Source: an uncultured Verrucomicrobiota bacterium (lineage in GTDB: Bacteria > Verrucomicrobiota > Verrucomicrobiia > Limisphaerales > JADLHS01). Taken from it: a stretch of 36,173 nt of DNA. The notes below the pieces were generated by a model. It made no database searches. It was not told the origin of the DNA and saw nothing but the letters and a program-made list of their open reading frames with translations. Positions 1 to 8,344 of this stretch are shown piece after piece (the first letter of the stretch is position 1; the number at the start of each line of letters is the position of its first letter). The DNA is taken from NCBI GenBank assembly GCA_937894935.1, contig CALAYC010000180.1, positions 1-36,173 of the forward strand. Direction: 5' to 3'. A program made the translations under genes and the position numbers.

Positions 1-2589
1 ATCGTCCTCGACGCCGCCAACAACCAGATCAGTCTTTATATTGACGGCGTCCTGGTGGATACCGGTTCGATGGGCGGATTCAATGTGACCAACCTTGCCC
101 CCAACAAGATGCGCATCGGCGCCGGTTTTTACTACGGCGATCAGGATCTTAACGGCACGATCAATGAGGTGCGCATTTACGGCGGGGCGGTTGGCGGTCT
201 GCAAATCGCCGTCAACGCCATCACTGGTCCGGATGTTGTGGACAATATCGTCGCCCTGAATTCGCTCGTGTTGAATGTTTCATCAAACGTCACGGTCGGT
301 GATTTGCAAAATACGTCGGTGACCTTCAACACGCTGAACTACGGTGTCATTGAAATTTCCAACAGCATTGATGTCACTTACTCGGTTGAACCGAGCGGCA
401 TTCTGCAGGTGACTTCCGACGGACGCATTCACGCTCTCGCGCCCGGCTCAGCGGTGGTGACGGCGACGCGCGGTGCAGTTTCATCGAGCGCGACAATCAA
501 TGTGGCGGATGTGCCATTGGCGTTGGCGCATCGGTATAGTTTCTCGGATGGCGATGGCGACGTCGCAGTCAATTCGATAGATCCAACGTGGAACGGCGAG
601 ATTCGCAATGCATTCATTCAGAATAATGAAGTGGTTCTCTCTGGCGGGACATTTTCTGCCGATCCCGGGATTCCGCACGTAGATTTGCCGAATGGTATTC
701 TGACCAACTTCAATTCCATCTCCGTGGAAGCCTGGGTGACGGCCAACACTTTGGAGAATTGGGCGCGGCTCTATGACTTCGGCAGCAGCAATGCGGGAGA
801 AGACATGGTGGATTCCGCCACCGTTTCCATGATGCTTACGCCGCGAGGAAACGGAAACGATCTGCGTGCGGAAATTTCCAATCCGCAGGCAATCACGGCT
901 CGCGTTGGCAATCCGCTACCCATGGGCGTGAAAAGTCACCTCGTTTACACCATCGACGCTGTATCCCAGGTCGCGCGGTTGTATCTCGATGGCGTGCAGA
1001 TTGCCGTTACATCCAACGTAACAGCGCGGCCCAAGAACCTCGGCGTCACGGTCAATAACTGGATCGGACGTTCTCAATTCAACGATCCGGCATTCGATGG
1101 TACGGTTGACGAATTCCGTATCTGGACGCGGGCGTTGAGCGGGTCACATGTTGCGTTAAATGCGCATGCCGGTCCGGATGAGGTTTTCAATTCGGCTGCC
1201 GTTCAAACGGTGAGCGTTATTATTACGAATTCCACCATGGTCGGTGGAACGACGCAGCATGCGGCAGCACTCGCGACGTATGCGCAGGCCAGTGATGTTC
1301 CTGTCACCGGCGTGGTCACTAATTGGACTAGTAGCGACACCAATGTTGTGACGGTGTCGGCCAGTGGTCTGGTGACGGCTGTTGGTCCGGGAAGCGCGAC
1401 GATCAGTGCGACCGTTGATGGCGTTACCGGTACGAGTTCGGCCATCACCATTTCCGTGGTGCAGCCGACTATTTCGCAACAGCCGGCATCCATCAGCAAA
1501 TACATCGGAGGCGTGGCGACGTTCTCGGTAACCGCAGGAGGTGGACAACTGACCTATCAATGGAAACATGCCGGAGTGAATATTCCGAACGCGACCAATA
1601 GCACGTTGGTTGTGTCGAATCTGACCGCTGCATCTGGCGGACAGTACACGGTTGGTGTCACCAACAGCGCGGGCGGAGTGTTAAGCGATCCGGCTACGTT
1701 GACCATTCTGACCACTCCGTGGTTGGCGCATCGCTGGTCGTTTGACGACAACCTGGATTCGGTCCGAGGCGTCGCTTGTAACGTCCGAGGTGGCGCGTAC
1801 ATTGATGGAGGACAACTGGTATTGCCCGGTGGCGGCGTACGACAGAACTGCGGCGAAATCAATGGCGTGGACGATGGCACCGGAAACGGCATCGGTCTGA
1901 CGCTCAATACCAATGCCAGCATGACCTTTGAAGGTTGGATGACGGTCAGCAACCTCAACAATTGGTCGAAAGGTTGGATGTTTGGTAACCCGAACGGTGG
2001 CGGAGCGCAGCCGGGATTGTCTTATGTGGATCTCACCCCGCGTGCCGGTGCGGATGGTAATGTCCCTAGTATGTCGATTGACTCGGTGCTTGCCGGGGAA
2101 GTGAATACTCGAGGCGGCGCGAACCCGGCGCAATGGGTGGCCGGCCAGCTTTACCACGTCGTCTGTGTTTATGACGCAGACATCGATACGATGTCGTTCT
2201 ATCTCGATGGCGCGTTGGTGGATTCCGCTTCTATGGGTGGTCGGCGGATTGATCAACTCAATGTTACCGAAGCCTATCTCGGTGCGGCAGTTCATTGGGG
2301 CGACCAGGATCTGACAGGAAGTTTTGATGAATTCCGCGTTTATATCGGCGCGTTGCCGGCCTATCAGATTGCGGCCAATTATCAAAACGGTCCCTCGGTC
2401 GTGGCTCCGGGCGCGGGACTTGCCATTGCGCCTGCGGCAAGTGGCAATGTAACCATCTCATGGGCTGCCGGCACATTGCAGGCGTCAGGCAGTGTCAGCG
2501 GTACTTATACCAACGTGCCGGGCGCGGTGTCACCATACACCGTTCCTGCGACTGCGCCGCAATTGTTCTATCGCGTCCAACTTCAATAA
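1..2589 (+). CDS. LamG / Big_2 / Ig-like giant surface protein, 3' part
   Basis: The frame is open from base 1, so this is the C-terminal 862 residues of a larger secreted protein whose start lies outside the window. It opens inside a LamG (concanavalin-like) domain with the YIDGVLVDTGSMGG strand. A Big_2-like stretch follows, ending near residue 167 (ALAPGSAVVTATRG), then a second LamG (about 175-395, beginning LAHRYSF). A second Big_2 (about 400-490), an Ig-like domain (about 490-580, QPASISKYIGG ... YQWKHAG) and a third LamG (about 585-800, LAHRWSF) complete it. The chain ends in a short tail, LFYRVQLQ. The LamG domains resemble each other closely (GDQDLNGTINEVRIY versus GDQDLTGSFDEFRVY), which indicates internal duplication. 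Such domains bind glycans or mediate adhesion. No catalytic module is visible in this part. The domain calls are firm and the biological role is inferred. Confidence 0.85.
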   Translation: MVLDAANNQISLYIDGVLVDTGSMGGFNVTNLAPNKMRIGAGFYYGDQDLNGTINEVRIYGGAVGGLQIAVNAITGPDVVDNIVALNSLVLNVSSNVTVGDLQNTSVTFNTLNYGVIEISNSIDVTYSVEPSGILQVTSDGRIHALAPGSAVVTATRGAVSSSATINVADVPLALAHRYSFSDGDGDVAVNSIDPTWNGEIRNAFIQNNEVVLSGGTFSADPGIPHVDLPNGILTNFNSISVEAWVTANTLENWARLYDFGSSNAGEDMVDSATVSMMLTPRGNGNDLRAEISNPQAITARVGNPLPMGVKSHLVYTIDAVSQVARLYLDGVQIAVTSNVTARPKNLGVTVNNWIGRSQFNDPAFDGTVDEFRIWTRALSGSHVALNAHAGPDEVFNSAAVQTVSVIITNSTMVGGTTQHAAALATYAQASDVPVTGVVTNWTSSDTNVVTVSASGLVTAVGPGSATISATVDGVTGTSSAITISVVQPTISQQPASISKYIGGVATFSVTAGGGQLTYQWKHAGVNIPNATNSTLVVSNLTAASGGQYTVGVTNSAGGVLSDPATLTILTTPWLAHRWSFDDNLDSVRGVACNVRGGAYIDGGQLVLPGGGVRQNCGEINGVDDGTGNGIGLTLNTNASMTFEGWMTVSNLNNWSKGWMFGNPNGGGAQPGLSYVDLTPRAGADGNVPSMSIDSVLAGEVNTRGGANPAQWVAGQLYHVVCVYDADIDTMSFYLDGALVDSASMGGRRIDQLNVTEAYLGAAVHWGDQDLTGSFDEFRVYIGALPAYQIAANYQNGPSVVAPGAGLAIAPAASGNVTISWAAGTLQASGSVSGTYTNVPGAVSPYTVPATAPQLFYRVQLQ

Positions 2590-2613
2590 TCCGACACGAT
2601 TAAACCGAATCAC

Positions 2614-2651
2614 ACACCGCCGGGAGTTCGCTCTCGGCGGTGTTCTGTTTT
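2614..2651 (+). terminator. Rho-independent terminator of the LamG protein gene
   Basis: A 13-bp stem (2614-2626 with 2631-2643, one G-T pair) closes a TTCG tetraloop. It is followed by a T-rich tract (tctgtttt). It lies 24 bases after the stop codon and is the clearest intrinsic terminator in the window. Confidence 0.85.
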
Positions 2652-2661
2652 CGCTTCGCGG

Positions 2662-2682
2662 ATGATGCGTCCGGGGCATCAT
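2662..2682. repeat. Short inverted repeat ahead of the GH-like gene
   Basis: ATGATGC (2662-2668) and GCATCAT (2676-2682) form perfect 7-bp arms around a 7-base spacer, about 100 bases upstream of the probable start of the next gene. This could be an operator or chance. No regulator is recognised. Confidence 0.3.
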
Positions 2683-2784
2683 GCTCCCTCATGTCTTTTA
2701 TGGTGCAGACTTTTTTCTTTGCGGCATGGCGAAAAATTGTTCTGCGACCTTAAAGAGAAATCATATTATTGGCGTCTGATGCTC

Positions 2785-4956
2785 ATGCGATTCATCAAAG
2801 TTGGCGCAGTTTTTCTTTGCGGTTCAATTGTCGGCCTTGCGGCGGCCACCAACCCGCCGGCGTTTCCAACCGATCCGGATCAAACGCTCGAACGAACGTG
2901 TTTCCAAACGGGCGAGGCATGGAGTGAATTCGGCAATCTCCGCTCCGACGTCGCGATTGTTTACGGCATTGATGCGAAATTGCCCGCGCGCATCAAATCG
3001 TGGCGCGACCGCGGTTATCGCATTCATGTGATGACCGGTGTTTCGTGGGGCGAATATCAGGATTATCTCTACGGGCGCTTCGATGGCGTGAATCACGAGG
3101 ACGAAGCGCAAACGGTGCGCGACGGGCGCAAGAGCAGTCACGGCGGTGATGTCTATTACATGTGTCCGAGTACGAACTTCGGAAATTTTCTCATCACCGG
3201 CGTGCAGCGCGCGTTGGATGCAGGGACGGAAGCGATTCATCTCGAAGAACCGGAATTCTGGGTTAACGCCGGTTACTCCGAAGGTTTCAAACGTGAGTGG
3301 CGCGTTTATTACCAGGAGGATTGGCAGCCGCCGCACAGTTCGGTGGACGCGCAATGGCGCGCTTCAAAACTCAAATACTATCTTTATCGCCGCACGCTGC
3401 AGCAGATCTTCGATCACGTGCAGGCGTACAATCAACGCACTGGTAAGAAAGTCCGCTGCTACGTGCCGACGCACAGTCTGTTGAATTACGCGCATTGGGA
3501 AATTGTCAGCCCGGAATCCAGTCTCGCGCGATTGAACGGTTGTGATGGTTACATTGCGCAAGTCTGGACCGGCACTTCGCGCGAGCCGAATAAATATCGC
3601 GGCAAAGTCAAGGAGCGCACGTTTGAAACAGCGTTCCTCGAATACGGCGCGATGCAGAACCTCGTTCGCGCCACAGGGCGGACGGTCTGGTATCTCAACG
3701 ATCCCATCGAAGATAATCCGAATCACGACTGGGACGATTATCAGCGGAATTGGGAATCCACGCTCGTTGCGTCGTTGCTGCAACCGGAAGTGTGGCGTTA
3801 TGAAGTTTCGCCATGGCCGGAGCGTGTGTTTCGCGGTCGCTATCCGCGTTCTGTGCCGGCGGAACAACGGCAATCGATTCCGCCGCGCTATGCCACGGAG
3901 TTGCAGATCGTGATGAACACGATGAACGACATGAAGCAGGATCGCGTGAAGTGGGACTGCGGCACGACGGGCATCGGTCAGATCATCAGTGATTCGTTGA
4001 TGTTTCAACGCGGCGAGCCGATTCACAGCGATGAATATCTGAGTCATGTTTACGGTCTGGCGTTGCCGTTGTTGAAGCGCGGGATTCCGGTCGCGCCCGT
4101 GCAATTGGAGAACGTCACGCTGCCCGGTTATCTCAAGGACACGCGCGTGTTGTTGCTGAGTTATCACGGTCAGAAGCCGCTGGAGGCAGAAGTGCACGAC
4201 AGCATTGCTGCGTGGGTCAAAGACGGTGGCGTGCTTGTGGTGATTGATGACGATTCCGATCCCTACAAACGGGTGCGCGATTGGTGGAACAGCAACGGGT
4301 TGAATTATTCGACACCGCGTGAGCACTTGTTCGAAAAACTCGGGCTCGCAAAAACTCCGGTCGCCTCTGAAAGCGAATGGACTGTCGGCAAAGGTAAAGT
4401 GACGTGGTTGCGCGAAGATCCCGCGCGGTTTGCGAACACGACTGGCGGCGATGCGCTCGTTGTCAGCACGGTCAAGCAAGCGGCTGCTATCGCAAAGTTG
4501 GATTGGCGCGAGACGAATTATCTTCTGCTTGAACGCGGGCCATACATCGTCGCGGCGGGATTGGATGAATCCATTTCTGCACCGGCGAAAACCTTGCGGG
4601 GTCGCTTTGTGAATTTGTTTGATCCTCAATTGCGCGTACGCACTGAAGTTAAAATTGAACCGGGCCAAAGATATTTTTTGCGCGACCTTAATGCGACGAA
4701 GGCGGATGAGTTGCGAGTGATTGCATCGGCGTGCAAAACGTTGGAAATCAGTCGCGAGAAGAATTCGTTCTCCTTTGCAGTAGAAGGAGTGGCGCGAACG
4801 CCGGCGGTCGTGTTCTTGCAAAGCCCTGCGAAACCCAGCACAATTACGCTCGACGGTGCACCCGTGGAGGATTTTGAGTATTCCAACTCCGATCGGTTAT
4901 TATGGGTTCGCTTCGAAAATGAATCTCGCCCACGCACATTGACCATTAAGTATTAA
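2785..4956 (+). CDS. Secreted glycoside-hydrolase-like protein (TIM barrel plus GATase-like domain)
   Basis: The start is placed at the ATG that gives a normal signal peptide (MRFIKVGAVFLCGSIVGLAAA); an ATG 6 bases upstream is equally possible. The frame is open further upstream from 2662, but that extension is Cys/Arg/Trp-rich and unlike an N-terminus. The product is 723 residues. The first half looks like a TIM-barrel hydrolase: a strand ending HLEEPEFW carries candidate acidic catalytic residues. The middle (RGIPVAPVQLENV ... VLLLSYHGQKP ... GGVLVVIDDD) resembles the class I glutamine-amidotransferase-like fold found after the barrel in GH42-type beta-galactosidases. A beta-rich C-terminus follows. 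I cannot assign it to a named GH family. The next gene, GH92, starts 3 bases after the stop, so the two are probably cotranscribed and may act on the same glycan. Confidence 0.7.
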   Translation: MRFIKVGAVFLCGSIVGLAAATNPPAFPTDPDQTLERTCFQTGEAWSEFGNLRSDVAIVYGIDAKLPARIKSWRDRGYRIHVMTGVSWGEYQDYLYGRFDGVNHEDEAQTVRDGRKSSHGGDVYYMCPSTNFGNFLITGVQRALDAGTEAIHLEEPEFWVNAGYSEGFKREWRVYYQEDWQPPHSSVDAQWRASKLKYYLYRRTLQQIFDHVQAYNQRTGKKVRCYVPTHSLLNYAHWEIVSPESSLARLNGCDGYIAQVWTGTSREPNKYRGKVKERTFETAFLEYGAMQNLVRATGRTVWYLNDPIEDNPNHDWDDYQRNWESTLVASLLQPEVWRYEVSPWPERVFRGRYPRSVPAEQRQSIPPRYATELQIVMNTMNDMKQDRVKWDCGTTGIGQIISDSLMFQRGEPIHSDEYLSHVYGLALPLLKRGIPVAPVQLENVTLPGYLKDTRVLLLSYHGQKPLEAEVHDSIAAWVKDGGVLVVIDDDSDPYKRVRDWWNSNGLNYSTPREHLFEKLGLAKTPVASESEWTVGKGKVTWLREDPARFANTTGGDALVVSTVKQAAAIAKLDWRETNYLLLERGPYIVAAGLDESISAPAKTLRGRFVNLFDPQLRVRTEVKIEPGQRYFLRDLNATKADELRVIASACKTLEISREKNSFSFAVEGVARTPAVVFLQSPAKPSTITLDGAPVEDFEYSNSDRLLWVRFENESRPRTLTIKY

Positions 4957-4959
4957 TTT

Positions 4960-7236
4960 ATGAAAAAGCTCGTCATAGCACTCTGTTGTTTCACCGCGCT
5001 GTCGCTATCGGCCGGCGAACCTTCGCTCGTCACGTTGGCGAATCCACTGCAAGGCACGGATTCCTCGTTCGGCTATTCGCATGGCAATACGTTCCCCGCG
5101 GTGGCCGTTCCGTTCCCGATGAACGTCTGGTCGCCGTACACGCAACCACAAAAAGACTCGTTCTATTACCAATATCGTCAGAACAAAATTCGCGGCATCC
5201 GCCAGACGCATCAACCGAGTCCGTGGATTGCTGACTACGCGAATTTCTCGTTGATGGCGGTGTCCGGCAAACTCGCGGTGAAAGAAGATGACCGCGCGTC
5301 GGTGTTCAGCCACGACAAGGAAATCGCACAGCCGCATTACTACCAGGTTTATCTCGATACGTGGAAAGCGACGATGGAAGTTACGCCGACCGAACGCGCC
5401 GCGCGTTTCCGCTTCACGTTCGATGAAAGTGGCGATGGCTACGTCGTGCTCGATGCGTTTGCCAACGGTTCAGCGGTCGAAGTGTTGCCGAAGGAAAATA
5501 AAATCATCGGCATCTGCCGCAACAATAACGGCGGCGTGCCCAATAATTTCTCCAATTATTTCGTGATCGTGTTCGATCAGAAATTCAGCGCGTTCGGCAC
5601 ATGGACGCCGGACGGCGTCAAGGAAGGGCAGGCGAAGCTCGCGGACAAACACGTCGGTGCTTATCTCAAGTTCAAGGTGAAGAAGGGTAAGCCGATTACC
5701 TGCAAAGTCGCCTCGTCCTATATCAGTCATGAACAGGCGCAGTTGAATCTGGATCGCGAAATCGGCAAAGCGGATTTCGACACGATTAAGAAACGCGCCG
5801 AAGCTACGTGGAATGCGCTTATGAATCGCATCAAGGTCGAAGGTGGTTCGGAAACGCAGCAACGCACGTTCTACAGCGCGATGTATCGCAGCTTCCTCTT
5901 TCCGCATCGCTTCCATGAATACGATGCGCAAAACAAACCCATTTATTTCAGCCCGTACAACGGTCGCATTTATCCCGGTTACATGTACACCGATACGGGT
6001 TACTGGGACACGTTCCGCGCGTCGCATCCGCTCTACAACCTTCTCGTGCCTGACATCAGCGGCGAGATTATGCAAAGCGTCATTTCCGCGTACGAACAAA
6101 GCGGCTTTTTGCCGGCCTGGTCGAGCCCGGGACATCGTGATTGCATGATCGGCAATCACGCGTTTTCGTTGCTTGCGGATGCATGGATCAAAGGCGTCAC
6201 GAATTTCAACGCTTCCGTCGCGCTCGATGCGATGGTGCATGATGCGAATACGCAAGCGCCGCGGTATTGTCGTGCGATCGGTCGCGATGGCGCGGAGTTT
6301 TATCAGAAGCACGGTTATGTGCCGACGTCGTTCCGCGAATCCACCGCGAAAACGTTGGAGTTTGCCTATAACGACTTTTGCGCGGCGGTGTTCGCCAAGA
6401 GCATCGGTCGTAATACCGAGGCGGCGGCCTTTGCGAAGAACGCAATGAACTACACGAACGTGTTTGATCCAAGCGTGGGATTTGTGCGGGGTCGCAAGGA
6501 AGACGGTTCATGGCGCGAGAACTTTGATCCGACCGAATGGGGCGGACCTTTCACCGAAGGCAATGCATGGCACTGGACATGGAGCGTGTTCCACGACGTG
6601 CCGGGTCTGATTCAATTGATCGGCGGTGATGAAGCGTTTGGAAAGAAGCTGGACGGAGTTTTCTACACGCCGCCGGATGTGAACGTCGGCAGTTACGGTG
6701 GGATGATTCATGAGATGACGGAAATGGTCGCCGCGAACATGGGACAATACGCGCATGGCAATCAACCGATCCAACACATGCTCTATCTCTACAACTACGC
6801 CGGTCAGCCGTGGAAGGCGCAGGCGCGCGTTCGCGAAGCGCTGACGCGGTTGTATCATCCGACGCCGGATGGTCTCTGCGGCGACGAAGACACGGGCCAG
6901 ATGTCCGCGTGGTATGTGTTCAGCGCTATCGGATTTTATCCGGTGTGCCCCGGCACAGACGAATACGTCATCGGCAGTCCGTTGTTTGATCGCGCGACCA
7001 TCACTTTGGCGGATGGCAAGAAATTCGTTATTACCGCAAATCAAAACGGACCGCAGCGTCCGTACATTCGCGAGGCAAAGTTGAATGGCGCGAAGTTCGA
7101 GAAAACTTTTCTGACGCATAATCAGATTATCAAAGGCGGCGAACTGACGTTTGAGATGACCTCCGCTCCGAATTACAAGTGGGCCGTTTCGCCCGAAAGC
7201 CGCCCGGGTTCAGCGATGAAGAAAGCGGGTTTCTAA
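4960..7236 (+). CDS. GH92 family alpha-mannosidase, secreted
   Basis: This 758-residue protein has a signal peptide (about 1-19, ending LSLSAG) and full-length GH92 organisation. The N-terminal beta-sandwich begins with NPLQGTDSSFGYSHGNTFP. The (alpha/alpha)6 catalytic domain includes TGYWDTFR, GNHAFSLLADAW, FTEGNAWHW and GDEDTGQMSAWYVF. E533 in FTEGNAW fits the GH92 general acid. The acidic pair D642/D644 in GDEDTG fits the residues that activate water in this inverting, calcium-dependent family. GH92 enzymes remove terminal alpha-mannose (1,2, 1,3, 1,4 or 1,6 linkages) from N-glycans or mannans; the linkage cannot be read from sequence. It follows the GH-like gene by 3 bases, with no Shine-Dalgarno sequence. 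A hairpin region follows the stop. Confidence 0.93.
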   Translation: MKKLVIALCCFTALSLSAGEPSLVTLANPLQGTDSSFGYSHGNTFPAVAVPFPMNVWSPYTQPQKDSFYYQYRQNKIRGIRQTHQPSPWIADYANFSLMAVSGKLAVKEDDRASVFSHDKEIAQPHYYQVYLDTWKATMEVTPTERAARFRFTFDESGDGYVVLDAFANGSAVEVLPKENKIIGICRNNNGGVPNNFSNYFVIVFDQKFSAFGTWTPDGVKEGQAKLADKHVGAYLKFKVKKGKPITCKVASSYISHEQAQLNLDREIGKADFDTIKKRAEATWNALMNRIKVEGGSETQQRTFYSAMYRSFLFPHRFHEYDAQNKPIYFSPYNGRIYPGYMYTDTGYWDTFRASHPLYNLLVPDISGEIMQSVISAYEQSGFLPAWSSPGHRDCMIGNHAFSLLADAWIKGVTNFNASVALDAMVHDANTQAPRYCRAIGRDGAEFYQKHGYVPTSFRESTAKTLEFAYNDFCAAVFAKSIGRNTEAAAFAKNAMNYTNVFDPSVGFVRGRKEDGSWRENFDPTEWGGPFTEGNAWHWTWSVFHDVPGLIQLIGGDEAFGKKLDGVFYTPPDVNVGSYGGMIHEMTEMVAANMGQYAHGNQPIQHMLYLYNYAGQPWKAQARVREALTRLYHPTPDGLCGDEDTGQMSAWYVFSAIGFYPVCPGTDEYVIGSPLFDRATITLADGKKFVITANQNGPQRPYIREAKLNGAKFEKTFLTHNQIIKGGELTFEMTSAPNYKWAVSPESRPGSAMKKAGF

Positions 7237-7253
7237 CAGGTTGAAAATTGCAC

Positions 7254-7320
7254 AGCCCCGGAAGGGCGACAGAGGCGTCATAAGCTGCCTTCTGTTATCC
7301 TTGCCGGGGCTTCATTTTGT
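7254..7320 (+). terminator. Long bulged hairpin after GH92, likely terminator
   Basis: AGCCCCGGAAGG pairs with CCTTGCCGGGGCT with a single bulged G. A second, inner stem (ACAGAGGC with GCCTTCTGT) lies within the loop. The sequence ttcattttgttt follows. It lies 17 bases beyond the GH92 stop. It overlaps the REP-like repeat and may serve both roles. Confidence 0.6.
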
Positions 7321-7345
7321 TTGAGTGAAGCCCCGAGGGTGTCGC
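7254..7345. repeat. REP-like palindromic element between convergent genes
   Basis: Two direct copies of a GC-rich unit (AGCCCCGGAAGGGCGACAG at 7254 and AAGCCCCGAGGGTGTCG from 7329) flank an inverted repeat. In that repeat GGGGCTTCA (7306-7314) can pair with TGAAGCCCC (7326-7334). The two possible hairpins exclude each other. GC-rich palindromes of this kind, in the gap between convergent genes, match the usual habit of REP/BIME elements. No REP-type transposase gene lies in this window. Confidence 0.5.
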
Positions 7346-7355
7346 TGCTTCGCCG

Positions 7356-8135
7356 CTATTTCAGATAGGCATCGTAGAGCAGCTTTGCGGTGATGAGCAG
7401 GACGACGGTAATAAACACCGGGCGGATGAACTTCGTGCCGCGGGTCATCACCATGCCGCTGCCGATGCGCGCGCCGATGAGTTGGCCGATACCCATGACC
7501 GTGCCGGCGAAGTAATTCACCTGTCCGGCAATTGCGAATACGAGGAACGAACATACGTTGCTCGAGAAATTCATCGCCTTGGTGTAGGCCGTCGCGCGGG
7601 TGAGATTGAATCCCATCACGATTACGAAGGCCATCGTCCAGAATGTTCCGGTGCCCGGACCGAAAAATCCGTCGTAAAAACCCAGCGCCAGACCGCACAT
7701 CAAATCGAAGCGCCAACGCTCGATACGCGGCTTTGCTTCATGTTCGCCGAGGTTCGGATTGCGCAGGGAATAAATGGCCACGGCGATAAGCAACAAGGGG
7801 ATGATGACCTTGAGCGTGTTTGGGCCGATCTGCCGCACACCGAGCGTTCCAATGATTGCGCCGATGAAAGTTATCAGGCAGCCACGCCAACAATCAGTGA
7901 GTTTTACTGCGCCGGCTTTTGCGTAATGCCACGTGGCACTGGCGGAGCCGAACATTGCCTGAAGTTTATTAGTGCCGAGGGAGACCTGTGGATCGCCGCC
8001 GAGGCTGAGAATCATTGGCAGCGTAATCAATCCGCCGCCACCCGCGATGGAATCCACAAATCCCGCGACGAGGCCGGTGATGAACAGTAATGGCAATTCC
8101 CAGAGCAGGCCGGCATCGGAGAACGAAGTAATCAT
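7356..8135 (-). CDS. TSUP (TauE/SafE, YfcA-like) membrane permease
   Basis: This 259-residue protein is almost entirely hydrophobic, with about eight predicted transmembrane segments. The two family half-repeats are visible: the first carries GLVAGFVDSIAGGGGLITLP and the second GFYDGFFGPGTGTF. TSUP proteins move sulfite, sulfonates, thiosulfate or other organic anions across the cytoplasmic membrane. The D-S-I-A-G-G-G-G form is typical of the YfcA-like branch, whose substrate is poorly defined. The gene stands alone, convergent with GH92 and separated from the next minus-strand gene upstream by a repeat-bearing gap. The length is normal. Confidence 0.9.
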   Translation of the reverse strand: MITSFSDAGLLWELPLLFITGLVAGFVDSIAGGGGLITLPMILSLGGDPQVSLGTNKLQAMFGSASATWHYAKAGAVKLTDCWRGCLITFIGAIIGTLGVRQIGPNTLKVIIPLLLIAVAIYSLRNPNLGEHEAKPRIERWRFDLMCGLALGFYDGFFGPGTGTFWTMAFVIVMGFNLTRATAYTKAMNFSSNVCSFLVFAIAGQVNYFAGTVMGIGQLIGARIGSGMVMTRGTKFIRPVFITVVLLITAKLLYDAYLK

Positions 8136-8206
8136 CGCAGTTGTAAAATGCCCGACCTTTAACTCTCAAGCTTCCGCTGGAATTGATTTCAAAATTCGTC
8201 GGAGCG

Positions 8207-8278
8207 GTAGCCGCCGATGTGAGGAGGCGGAAATTCTCATGTTGTTTCACGCGTCCGCCTCGTTACCTCGGTGGCTAC
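8207..8278. repeat. Imperfect inverted repeat with 25-bp arms
   Basis: The arm at 8207-8231 (GTAGCCGCCGATGTGAGGAG...) matches the reverse complement of 8254-8278 at 21 of 25 positions. Two of the four differences would be G-U pairs in RNA. The spacer is 22 bases. It occupies much of the 209-base gap between the TSUP gene and the DUF1080 gene. A partly similar sequence (GTAGCAGCCGACG) occurs at 27475-27487. It is probably an interspersed palindromic repeat. A structured RNA or terminator for the operon on the minus strand is an alternative, though no T tract is present. Confidence 0.6.
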
Positions 8279-8344
8279 GAATATTGAAACCGCTTTCGTG
8301 TCTTTACGCATCACGATGTTGAGAGTCCGTTGGGCGCACTTGAT

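Noticed and set aside
3364..4821. A 485-codon open frame on the minus strand
   Set aside because: It lies wholly antisense to the GH-like gene, is Arg/His/Ile-rich in the way of shadow frames, and has no plausible start context.
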